Shown here: piece by piece, positions 22,093-32,303 of the stretch
Position numbering within the stretch: position 1 is the stretch's first letter
How the letters are laid out: every line of letters begins with the position of its first letter
Assembly (NCBI GenBank): GCA_008477525.1
Contig: SPDT01000007.1
Span: 4,960,001-5,024,000, forward strand
DNA: 64,000 nucleotides
Source: Hypomyces perniciosus
Taxonomy: Eukaryota; Ascomycota; Sordariomycetes; Hypocreales; Hypocreaceae
Direction of reading: 5' to 3'
Program-made: the position numbers and the translations under genes
Notes under the pieces: generated by a model
What the model saw: only the letters and a program-made list of their open reading frames with translations
The model's database searches: none
Told to the model about the DNA's origin: nothing

Positions 22093-22099
22093 TGACTCA
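22093..22099. promoter_or_regulatory. Candidate CPC1/Gcn4 binding site upstream of ILV1
   Basis: TGACTCA is the consensus of the bZIP regulator of general amino-acid control (CPC1/CpcA/Gcn4), which activates isoleucine-valine genes in fungi. It lies 415 bp before the ILV1 ATG. The word also occurs in two unrelated intergenic places here (45685 and 54790), so the match alone is weak. Confidence 0.4.
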
Positions 22100-22343
22100 A
22101 ACCCTCCCGGCCGCCCATCGGCCTTGGTGGGGCATTTCATGTCTTGGAAGTTGCTTGAAGATGCAACTCGATTGATCAGGACATTTTTAGTTTATTACGA
22201 GCTCATCGACGTTGCATCAGGATTTACCGGTACATTGTTTTTCCACCTTGTTCAGACTTTTGCGGCCGCTGAGTCTCACGACTGTCCAAACATGTGAACA
22301 AGTGTTCAGATTGGCAAAAACAAACGCAATCCTACAAACTATT

Positions 22344-22378
22344 ACTACTGCTGCTGCTACTGCTGCTACTACTACTAA
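22344..22378. repeat. CTG/CTA triplet microsatellite
   Basis: Imperfect CTG and CTA units run for about 35 bp between two minus-strand genes. Confidence 0.7.
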
Positions 22379-22458
22379 TAACTGCAGTCAGCCCCAAACG
22401 TCCCAAATTAATAATACCACATGCAAAGGTAAGCATTAACCGCCTTCCTTCAGGCTCC

Positions 22459-23010
22459 TTATCGGACCTTATCATTGACCGTGGTTCGACTGCTAGTCCC
22501 CACAACCTGCTCATATGCAGGCGGTTCATCAAGCGGTAAGCTGACCTGGCTCACTGTACCCCGTACTTCTCCCGGACCAGCAGCATTGTATACATCGCGA
22601 TGATCCTCCCCAGACTGCGGGTAGTAGTATTGATGAGCGGCTCCCTGGGCCGCTAGTGGATGCACCCGCCTCTCATCGCCATCTTTGGAGTAAGGTGCAA
22701 CATTCGCGGGAGGAGGATTAGCGAATGCAAGGCCCCTCCGTTCCGCGATACGTTCCGCGTGGCAGGCCATTCTATCGGCTCGGCGGGCCATGCGTTCGGC
22801 CTTGCGTGTCTTCCTCTCCATTCGGCGGACACCACGACGTCCACAGCATTGTTTTGAGCCATAATAGGGCTCACTCGGGTAGTGTGTTGATGGATTATAA
22901 GCCGTGTTATTGTTGTTATAAGATTGGCCGTTGTGGTGTTGGTCTTGGGGATCGGCGTTGTTGCGGATAGCCTTTACGGCCATACTCAACAGACCAAAGA
23001 GAATAGCCAT
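22459..23010 (-). CDS. Small basic protein with PPxY motif, unknown function
   Basis: A single exon of 183 aa from ATG 23010; the frame is open further upstream, but MAILFGLLSMAVKAI is a natural start. After this short hydrophobic N-terminus comes an Asn/His/Tyr-rich linker, then CCGRRG and an unusual run of Arg/Met/Ala heptad-like units (RMERKTRKAERMARRADRMA). Near the C-terminus is PPAY (163-166) in an acidic context (DEPPAYEQVV). PPxY binds WW domains, such as those of Rsp5/NEDD4 ubiquitin ligases and their adaptors. I do not recognise the family. The composition suggests a disordered adaptor-like protein, perhaps held at a membrane by its first 15 residues. Confidence 0.65.
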   Translation of the reverse strand: MAILFGLLSMAVKAIRNNADPQDQHHNGQSYNNNNTAYNPSTHYPSEPYYGSKQCCGRRGVRRMERKTRKAERMARRADRMACHAERIAERRGLAFANPPPANVAPYSKDGDERRVHPLAAQGAAHQYYYPQSGEDHRDVYNAAGPGEVRGTVSQVSLPLDEPPAYEQVVGTSSRTTVNDKVR

Positions 23011-23894
23011 GACTTGTTGGCAAATCGAGTAGTGGCAGTATGTAATCAGTGAGAAGTTGATCAAAGGACTGAATGTTTCTTGGCTCTCGACGTGTAAGCT
23101 GACAGGATCTAGACTGGGTAGGATGTAATAGAATAGAGGAAGATGGCGATGGGGTGATTGTTTGAACTGATGATGAAAGGGTGTACTACTCTCCTCGACC
23201 AGACGGCATTCAACTCCAGTTTATATCTTCAGCAGCATGGCTGCCTCCCTCACCCAACCCAACGGCATTCAGAATCAGGCGAGAGCGAGAGCGAACGCTG
23301 AGCCTCACTGCGCAGCCCCATGATGGTACGTGCGTCAGAATCGAAGCTCGAATCAAAGCCTCGATAGAGTTTAGTGCAGCCACCTACCTCTCCAGAGCCC
23401 AGGAGGGCTTACGACTCAACTTCTTACTTCTTTCAGTCCGGATATTGCCATACACTCTAAATAGGTACCTAGAAAATTCAAGTTTGAATGCCCTGTCGCC
23501 TCGCATTTCAACAGCAAATAAAGAAATTCCACCATGCTATAAAAATGTAGTTATGCTCCGCTCCGTTCATAAATAAAGAATCCATACCCGATGGGCCGAT
23601 ACAGAGGCGTGGGTCTCCACAGGTTGGCGCCGGGCCGGCGTATCGGAGCAGTGCTCCACCCAATCGTCCGATTCCAGTCCCCAAGCCGCCAAGCCACGAT
23701 GTATGCATCGGCGGCTGAAGGCGATCTGCCACATCATAAATAGTATGTAGGTTTGACAAAGGCAGATTTTGTTGGATAGGTACCTGAGTGCTACTTTAGC
23801 GTGAGCTTGGCTGGGCCTTGTGTCGTAGTAGTACTTGTCATTCCCGGAGCATATACGAAGTACCGAACATCCCTTTTTCTCGTCAAGAAAACAG
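23011..23894. other. Intergenic region
   Basis: The promoter of the PPxY gene and the 3' flank of the next minus-strand gene. Short frames here do not look coding. Confidence 0.5.
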
Positions 23895-24869
23895 CTACCA
23901 GTTAAGCCCTCCCGTGTAATGATAAGTATATCCCCCCATCCCATTCGGCACCCTATACCCCGGCGTCAACGCGTCCATCGTCATGTCATGCCTAAACGTC
24001 TGCATCTGCATCGCCATCTGCCACCCGCCCCCGTCCATCCCCATCCCCTGCTGCCCTGCCATGCCCATTCCTCCCCCTATCCCCTGCCCGCCGAACCGGT
24101 TCCTATATTCCTCCCCCCACGCTGCCTGCCTCTGCTTGTACAACGTTTGCGTTTCCACGTCTCCTGTCGCTGGAACGCTAGGCGGCATCAACGACTCGGT
24201 CCCGATGGGGACTGCGGGGAACGCCGCTCCCTGAGCCGAAAGTCTGCTGCGGTGACGTGCAACGAGGGCCGAGTGCGCTTTTGCTTGGCCTGGAGGGTAA
24301 ATCAACCCATCACGCACCATCATGGCCTGGAAGCCTTGCCTGGTGAGGCCCGGTACTGTTGCACCAGTCGTATTCGTTGTGGTCGTGTACTCTAGCTGAA
24401 AGGCGCGCCAGGCCATCTGCATGCCCTCATTGACTCTCGCATGCGGATTGCTCTCGCCCAACCGCTGAGCTTGGGTCAGGAGGAGGAACGGCAGGTTGTC
24501 CTGCTGGGGGTACCCGAGCTCATCGTACACGGCGGCCAGGCGGGTCGGGGTCAGGATGTCGGCAGCATTGGACGTGTCGGCGGCCAGGGCGAGGGTAAAG
24601 ATGGCGTTGAGGAGACTCGTAAAGAGGGGCGAAGGAGTGACCTTGTCAGGAAGAATGAGAAGGCCCCATGATGTCGGAGCAAGGTGGGGTTGCGGGCCGT
24701 ATCCGTAGTAGGGGTTCATGTTGTAACCAGGGTCTCGTGCTTGGGGACTGTTGTAGAGATTTTGCTGCTGTTGCTGGAGCAGAACTTGATGCTCCTGATA
24801 TCGCTGTACACCGTCTGTAACCGAATTTCGGACCTGGCGACTGACCTCATGAAGTGTTCTGAACACCAT
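23895..24869 (-). CDS. Uncharacterised protein with a DUF7514-like domain
   Basis: A single exon of 324 aa. The N-terminus contains a glutamine run (about 31-36). Residues about 65-205 (TSWGLLILPDKVTPSPLFTS, then ILTPTRLAAVYDELGY and VPGLTRQGFQAMM) resemble the fungal DUF7514 pattern: a WG start, a TP.KLAA.Y helix and a late LT..GF helix. That match is from memory and is moderate. The C-terminal third is Gly/Met/Gln-rich (GIGGGMGMAGQQGMGM) and ends in Tyr/Gly-rich, probably disordered sequence. There is no signal peptide or membrane segment. Function is unknown. Confidence 0.7.
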   Translation of the reverse strand: MVFRTLHEVSRQVRNSVTDGVQRYQEHQVLLQQQQQNLYNSPQARDPGYNMNPYYGYGPQPHLAPTSWGLLILPDKVTPSPLFTSLLNAIFTLALAADTSNAADILTPTRLAAVYDELGYPQQDNLPFLLLTQAQRLGESNPHARVNEGMQMAWRAFQLEYTTTTNTTGATVPGLTRQGFQAMMVRDGLIYPPGQAKAHSALVARHRSRLSAQGAAFPAVPIGTESLMPPSVPATGDVETQTLYKQRQAAWGEEYRNRFGGQGIGGGMGMAGQQGMGMDGGGWQMAMQMQTFRHDMTMDALTPGYRVPNGMGGYTYHYTGGLNW

Positions 24870-25198
24870 GAGGAGGAAGGGGGAAAGAAAGACTAACAGC
24901 CATGTTATAGGGATATGGAGGCCTAATCCACAGACGCAGCGAGGCTTCTTATCTTGTTGATGACCAAGTCAGGCCAAAATAGTATTGGTATCTAACTAGG
25001 CTTGGCGGACATCTACCTGGAATGTCGTTGGTTGAGAGCATGCGGGCTGGTGAAGGCGCAGAGAACTGAGCGGAAAATTCCATAGTTCTATCCTCTCCTC
25101 CCTCAGCTGCCCTACGCCACAGGCCATTAACAAGTGTATGTATTACCAAACACGAGACACCCATCAAGCCACCGGCTTAAACTTGACAGAAATTGTCA
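24870..25198. other. Intergenic region between two minus-strand genes
   Basis: 329 bp holding the 5' leader of the DUF7514-like gene and the 3' UTR of the GH76 gene. No other feature is seen. Confidence 0.55.
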
Positions 25199-27059
25199 TC
25201 AGGCCAACGACCTGGCTATCTCCCAGTAAGCCCGGAGCACTGCTACTCCCCCAACCTGTGTTTCTACTGTCCGTCCTCGACCACGATCATTGAGATCACC
25301 TCGTGACCCGCCTGAATTCCGCCTTGCCATCTCCTCCAAAGTCACCTGTCTGTCCGAACTTGATGGCATGTAGGACTCTTGGCTCATGACCCTCCCACCT
25401 CTGGTTCCGGGTAGCCATCTGTCATTTTGACCCCAGATTCTGTCTTTAGGAGTACCATAGTTGCGATAATCGGTGGTGTTCACGGCTGTATGATCAATGC
25501 CGTCTCGCTCTTGTGAAACAGAACCATCGCCAAATACTGCTCCCCACCACATACCAAACCGTCCCCTATCGTCCCGGGTTCTCAACGCTGCCAGGGCATT
25601 GTGCTTGATCCAGCCAAGATATGCCCGGCAAGCCGTTGCATGCGTCGTTTTGACTTGTTCGAAGTCTCCCAGATCAGGAGCAAACCCTTCTTCAATGTCG
25701 TTTAGGTCCAGTGGTCGGCAAAAGGCCGTAAGATGATGAAAGTAGATTCCCTTGAACGTCTGACTGTCCTGGGAACAAGTGGCACTGGCATCGCACTTCT
25801 CCTCAAGGATACCACCCCGGCCGAGGCCTCTCCACGGTGGCAGCTTTCGGGGCTTGTTCAGCTTGTCTATTGGAGTGTCCGTTTCCAGACTCCAGCCCGT
25901 TGCTTTAATGACCGACCGAATGAGCTCATGTCCATCATCAAGATATGAGGGGCTGCCCGTCACGGACCACAGCTCCCGTTGACCAGTTAGTACAACACCT
26001 TGGTTGTATGTGTATACCATTTCATCGCGAACATCACATTCCACATTTCCGGCTTTCCTCTTGTCAATGTGAAAGCCATCAGTGAATAGGCCTTGACTAT
26101 TGGTCATGTTGCTGTTAATGAGCCATTTGTAACCCTCAATTGCAGCTTGCAAGTACACTGGATCCTTGGTCCGATAGCTGACGTTTCCTAAATATTGATA
26201 CATCGAAATTGAAGCAGAGATGTAAAGCTCATTGGTAATGGCATTCTTGTAAGTCTCAAGTCGGGGATTCCAGTTCATGCCTCCATGGCAGAGAGTGGTG
26301 TCCCAGCCCTGAGCCCCAAGATTCCAGAAGCTTCGTGCTCTGCTGTTAAATGCGGGAAGCCAAAACCGACCACGCCAAGGCAGCGATTCTAGAGCAGTAT
26401 CAATGTCGAGAGGAAAGTCTTTCTTTGCATTCCGGGCCTCTGGGAAATGCAGTTCCTCGTGTGCCATAACAAAATTTGTGGTTTCAATCCAGCCAAGGAC
26501 TACCCATAGGATGTCATCAAAAGCCTAAAGCAATTATCAGCACTTGGCGAAGGAATGGATAGACTCTTATTGGGATGCTCTGGCTTTTTACCTGGTCCGC
26601 GATAGCAAGAGTATCTTGTCCAAAATAGTAGCTAACGATTTGATCGTAGAAGGAAGAGACAAGATTTTCTTTTGCCTTTCGGGCAGTAGAATCACCTGGG
26701 ACCACATAATCCAACGAACTGGTCAAAGTCCTCAACATTCCGGATACGACCGTTTCGATCACAGCAGCGGTCCAGTCAATGGAGCTCGGCCATGTGTTCC
26801 GCCCCGCTTCGAAATACTCATTCTGAAGGACAGAAAGAGCGGAAAAGGCATCTTCTAAGAACCGAACATCTTTTCTTAAGGAAACAGGAGTCCTTGCGCC
26901 GATGTGTGGGATTTCTCTAGGGAATGGAAGATCGTTTTTCGGTTCGTTGCCGGAAGAGATCGAGCAATGCGCCGGTCCGTCGCCGGTCTTGGAGCTACAA
27001 GCTGAGAAATGCAGCGTAGCAAAGGTATATATGCTGGTAATAAGCGATTGAAAAATCAT
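25199..27059 (-). CDS. Secreted glycoside hydrolase family 76 (alpha-1,6-mannanase type)
   Basis: Exons 27059-26592 and 26524-25199 give 597 aa. The frame is open further upstream, but ATG 27059 starts a clear signal peptide (MIFQSLITSIYTFATLHFSA), which decided the start. The 67-nt intron joins LAIADQ to AFDDILWVVLGWIE. The adjacent Asp pair 159-160 lies where GH76 enzymes carry their catalytic Asp-Asp; that assignment is by family knowledge. Further family patterns are GGMNWNP....YKNAITNELYI and TYNQGVVLTG. GH76 enzymes cleave or transfer alpha-1,6-mannan backbones; the fungal DFG5/DCW1 branch links GPI proteins to the wall. No C-terminal GPI signal is present (it ends YWEIARSLA), so a freely secreted enzyme is more likely than a Dfg5 orthologue. 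Confidence 0.88.
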
Positions 27060-28668
27060 GTTCAAGGTCGAGTCCAAATCTGCGGAGGGAGCTAAGCATA
27101 GCATCAGGAACCTGAGAGAGCAGAGCTGGAATAGGTGGAGAGCTTGGGGAAACCTCACTCTCCAGATACTCTCTCAGCAATAAGAGTGTTTTTTCTTCTT
27201 CAGACCACGGAGGATGTAGTAGGTAGACCCAGTTTGATGGTTTCTCAGAATGGCAAGTATAAGACTTTGTCTCAAAATCATGGGTGAGGCAGACGAGAGA
27301 GCAGGAGCCAGATCTAATTGTTAATCAACGGTCTTTCCGACTTCCGCTTGACACGCAAGCATAAATCTGAAACGCAAGACTTGAGCTTCAAGTTTTGCGT
27401 CGTGTAAGAGTGTGGAGTATTCCTCAGTCTGAAGAAATCGACTTCATTGACCTATTTAGAAACCTCAACGGGCCACACCTGAGCATACCCGGGAGTCATA
27501 CGCTTTTGTCCGGGGGTCGGTAGTCTTGCTAATAAACACCGATAAGCTCAAAACAAGCTACTGTAACATAGAAAATCTAGGCAGCATGTGAATAGATTAG
27601 ACCGAGTTGAGGGATATTCAAGCAACTCGGCGTTCTGTTCAGGGGGAGACGGAAATAAATGCGTCTTCATTCATCTGGGAATACGTGGCGCCAAAGGCGA
27701 CGGCACCAGCTAGTCGCCAAGCATGTACAAGAAGCATCTCCGTCCAGTTGCATCGTTACACTGATCTGAACGAATGAAGATGAATGCTAGTCAAATGACC
27801 TAGAAAATGGATGGACGTTGGTCGCAGATAGTAAGAAGTAGTAAGGGGATTGGCGCGTATTGTGGCGCGGGGAACTGGTCATGGGAATTGGACTTGGGAG
27901 CCATGCCTAAAAGGAGGAATTCAGGTGACCTCCAAAAGCGCTTGAAGACCGTTTCTCGGAAAATATAGGCAGGATTATACTACATAGATGGAAAGATTTC
28001 CCCATTAATCTGAGATGCGGGCTGTAAACCCGGAAGCAAGATGCCCTCCCAATCAATATTCGAGTTTCCGGGTATTGTAATACACTGATTCAGGGGTTTA
28101 ACAACCTGTATATTTAAAAGCCTCTAGCGAGAATATAGATTCTTGCACAAACTGATAATAAAAGTTGATACTTCTGTATCGAGTTTCCTTGCAGTAGTAG
28201 TATTAATAGTATTTATTACCCTTTTGTCTTGACCAGTCGTTGACAGGTGGATCGGTTTATGCTGGTTCGCGCAGGCCGGAGTAACTGCGGATTAACTCCA
28301 CATGCTGTGGCGTCGGAGGGAACCTGTGGCGCCCCGCTCGCCAAATTGGGGTTTGTTTACTTCCACTCAAAACAATCCCTGGTTCTTCTGTACGTACCTG
28401 TCTCGCTTCCAACTTCAACTTCCCAAAACACGGTCTCGATGCCCACGGACTTGCCTCACGCTTGAGCTTTGCGTCAAACCACTATCGAAACGCGTCCTCA
28501 ACATTATAGCTCTTGCCATTGGCCTCATTACTATCCGCCCGGCGAAGAAGCCCTTATCCGAATTCCATACGCGACGCATCAGCATTTGCTTACCGCAATT
28601 CACCAACTTTTACTTCTACCATCGTCGACTCCTCGGCTCCAGCATCGCGTCCGACGCGTGGCAGAGCA
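27060..28668. other. Long divergent intergenic region (1.6 kb)
   Basis: It lies between the start codons of the GH76 gene and the spindle-pole gene. I see no gene, RNA or transposon end. Positions 28230-28668 are GC-richer and open in the downstream frame, and probably form the 5' leader of the plus-strand gene. Confidence 0.5.
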
Positions 28669-31600
28669 ATGGAGCCCGACACCGCTACCCGGTATCGTTC
28701 GCGCATACTTAGAGAAATGAACACCAATCGCGAAAATCCCTTCAATTCTCCACCCTCCTCTACTGGCTCTCACGGCACCGCCAGCCCGACTTTGTCCTCC
28801 GTCTTCTCCGACCCGGAAGGGGAGTCGACTCGCAAGCTTAACGAAGATATTGCTCGAGTTACCGCCTCTAGAAAGCTGCCTGTCAACTGGGAAGCTGCGA
28901 ATCGCAAATGGCCCGAGTTTTTTTCCATACCCCGGAAGAGCGACGTGCCCATTTTCGACGATAACACCGACACGAGACCTCTGGGCGCACATCCCAAGGA
29001 GAATAAACCACTGGCACCAGTGTCAATTCCCGTGATCGCCAAGTACGTTGACGATACGACCCAGGACGTGTGGAACGGTTCCAACAGAACGCGCGCCGAG
29101 ATGCAGCCTCGCGTTGACGACGGGTCTGATCTGTCATCGATCCTCGCCAAGTCTCCAGCGAGGGGCTTTTCCGGCTATGGCATCCCTAAAAACACTCATA
29201 ACCCAAGCCCCCTCTCCAAAACCCACACTCGCGAGCCTTCAGAACACGAGCATCGCTCGGAGCGGCGTCCTTCCATCTCCGATGCACTTGATCGACTCCG
29301 TAAGGCGTCCACTAGCCCTAATAATAGGGACCAGATGATGCTGGCTCATGACCAAAGCTCGCCGAATATGTCATCCGCAAAATCCAGTCTGACGGCTGTG
29401 CCCCCTTCGCCTGCCTCAATGACCAGTCCCGGACACAATGCATCGCATGCTCGATCCTTTTTCATGCCAGACGTGTCACACCTTGGTGACTTCGTTACGG
29501 GTACGCTTCGATTCAGTGGATCGGTAAAGAATGGTGTCCCCATTCTTGTCAAGCATGGCAAGGTGCATGACCAAAAGGTAAAGCCGTTTGGTGCACGCCA
29601 TGCCGAAGTTGATGCGATTGAGATCCCAGAGGAAGAAGAGAAGATCTTTGTATCCATGGATATGATCCGTGAAGAGATTGTCTCCCTTCAGGAGCACCAC
29701 GACAAGATTCAAGAATATGCCGGAAATCTTCAGGACGAAGTGGAGAGACTGGAATCTCAACTCAAGTCCCGCAAGTCTTTGGATGATGCATTCAGCATGA
29801 ACGAGCAGGTGCTTGCTCAAAAGAAGCGTAAGTGAATATCCTCACAATGTGCACAATGTGTACAATTGCTTGATACTAACTGTACCAGAACTGGAGGCCG
29901 AGGTTGCATCTCTGCAGGCACGACTGGATCAGGCGACACGCAGAATTAGCACCAATGAAATCGAGAACGACACGCTGGCTCAGGAGCGCGATCGTGTCGT
30001 CAGTCGTCTGCAGGAGGCCTGCGATGACATCAACAAGCTCACTCGTAAACTGGGTGTCAAGGAGAAGGAGCTGGAGACTACCCACAAGCAGCTGGGATCA
30101 TCAGAGCAAGTGCGTCAAGACAACGACACTCTGCGTCGGGACCTAGTTGTCCTCAAACACGGTCGTGACACCCTGGAGCTTGACAACACATCACTTCGGA
30201 CAGACAATGAAGCTCTACGCCGAGAACAGAAGCAACTGCGGGAAGAGTCAGAGTCGCTGCGATCCGACAACAACAGTCTCCGACAGGATCACCAATCCCT
30301 TCTCAGCGAGAACCGATCTCTACGGACCAACAACAAGGCCCTGATGGACGAGAATGACGATCTGCGAGAGAATCTTGACGGAGTTCAACACGAACTCGAT
30401 GCTGCCCGTGAGGAAATTGAGACTCTGCGGCAGGAGATTCAAACCATTACGCAGGAAAAGTCGACTCTCCGGGACGACAACGACAGTCTGGTGCGGCACA
30501 ACGAAAAATATTTCAGCGAAAACAAGATTCTCCGTCGCGAGAACACGGGCTTTGAACGCAGCATTCATGACTTGCACGATGACAACCTGAAATTGAAGGA
30601 AGAAATCGAGTTCTTGAAGCAGCAACTGGACCACTGTCGTCCAATCCCTAAGGAGGACCTGTCTGTTCGATTAGACGATGAGACAGAAGACAACATGACT
30701 TCTGCTTTCTTCGTGCCGGACATTACAGTGAAGAGCAACGTGTCCGAGCCAGCCGAGAATACCGAGACTAGGGATATGCCTATGTTGCCGGAGCTCACAT
30801 CGCAGACCAACAATCTAACTAACGGTGGTAATGAGACTCAGCAAGAGACTCGAAACACGACAAAGCGCGATGCTACGATGCAGAGCGAGAAATCTGAAGT
30901 CCGACCGAAGTCCAAGAGTAAAAACAAGATCGTGCTGTCAAAGGGTGCTGGTAACGGCCAAAAAGTTGCATTTGCCGTACCTGAGAGAACATCTCAAAGT
31001 GTCAAGAGTCAGTCTACTGTGGCAAACCAGGGCAGCAAACGTCGAAGCGCGTCTCGAGCGTCGGTCACTGATCTGGACCCTTTCGGTGAGAATGACGACA
31101 CCACCACAGGATTCTTATCTGTGGATAACACCACTACCCAGGATATTGCTGTTTCTTTGAATTTGACCACCAAGAGCAACAAAGAGAGCAATACTAAAGA
31201 GGTGAAGCCGGTACGAACTCAGGATATCACGAAACAATCACAGACCTCCCAGCATGCACCAACAAAATCCCAAACCCCCAACAAAAAAGTCATCATGACC
31301 GATGCTGCTCTGGAAGCCGTCAAGTCCGTTGACAAAGACACATGTCCCACACTTTCGAATAATGCCCGTCGTGTTCTGGACAGTCTTTGCGGGCACAGCT
31401 GCGACAACTGCATAGTTTGCAGTCGTATCACATCTCACCACGGTGTTATTACCTCCGCTGACCTGGCTGCTGGGAAGAAGCGTGTGACAGTTCCTCGACC
31501 TGTCCCTGTGACTGATCGTGAATGCCGTGGCGAAGATCCCACTGTACGACCGCTCCAATCTCCCGGCCATGCCTTGGCCTTAGTTATCAAGGGGCTAGAG

Positions 31601-31906
31601 GACGAATCGCAGCACCTTCAGCTAGAGCTGACACGTCTGCAAGCACAGTACAATGGCAGTGACAAGTCCTTGGGTCGCCGTGATCGGCTTGCCATGGCGG
31701 AGGGTATTCGTATGTTGCTGAAGCGACTTGAGGCGAAGAACGACCAGATTTACAGCCTCTATGATGTTCTTGAAGGGCAGAAGGCTGCTGGTCAAGCCAT
31801 GACCGAAGAGGAAGTAGAGATGACGGTCTTGAACATCACAGGCATGACAGTCCGAGATGTCACAAGTCAGAGTGAGCTTACTTGGGAGGGAATAATCGAC
31901 CCTTAG
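28669..31906 (+). CDS. PPC89: Coiled-coil spindle pole body protein, Ppc89/Cep57-type
   Basis: Exons 28669-29827 and 29889-31906 give 1058 aa. The frame is open 52 codons upstream, but ATG 28669 (MEPDTATRYRSRILREMN) is the natural start. The intron has branch ATACTAACT and ends GTACCAG. Residues 1-330 are Ser/Pro-rich and probably disordered. A long coiled coil runs from about 340 to 630, with tandem seven-residue units of the form SLRxDNx in its middle. The C-terminal part holds a Cys cluster CGHSCDNCIVCSRI and a helical end (ALALVIKGLEDESQHLQLEL) like the microtubule-binding region of Cep57/Ppc89. S. pombe Ppc89 is a structural spindle-pole-body core protein. The assignment rests on domain order and the C-terminal helix from memory; another coiled-coil centrosomal family is possible. 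Confidence 0.68.
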
Positions 31907-32303
31907 GAGAAGAACCCTGGAAAGAAACAGCCTTAGTTGAGAAGGAGGCTTTGGGGTTGGTAAAATTGCTAGGGTGTGAAGAATATTGGCATCAATCATG
32001 GATTTTGGCGTTGGGGATTTGGTTGTGTTGGATTATTATGGTCTCCCTGCCTATGACCAGGCGTTGTGTATTTTCACAAGGAGTTTGCAAAGGCGCGAGA
32101 GCGTGTGCGTACAAACTCTGTAATTGTCAGTAGACGCCATGGGCGGCATGAGAAATGATGGATTTCAGTTTTTAAGCTGCAGAACACCAAGTGAAAAAAA
32201 AAACCGGTATGCTGGTGAAATCAAAACCGTAGGTATCCTTGTTTTCCTGACTTTAATACTAATCCTAATACTAATCCTCATTGCAAACAATAGTATATAC
32301 ATT
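31907..32303. other. Convergent 3' region
   Basis: 397 bp between two stop codons. It contains a 12-bp tandem unit TAATACTAATCC, twice, near 32254-32278. No gene is seen. Confidence 0.6.

Larger units (their letters stand above)
21679..22458. other. ILV1 promoter region and 3' flank of the PPxY gene
   Basis: No gene is seen. It contains exact TACTCCGTA/TACGGAGTA words at 21798-21806 and 21988-21996, the latter in a run of GTAC-rich palindromic words to about 22055, and a CTG/CTA triplet repeat at 22344-22378. Confidence 0.55.
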
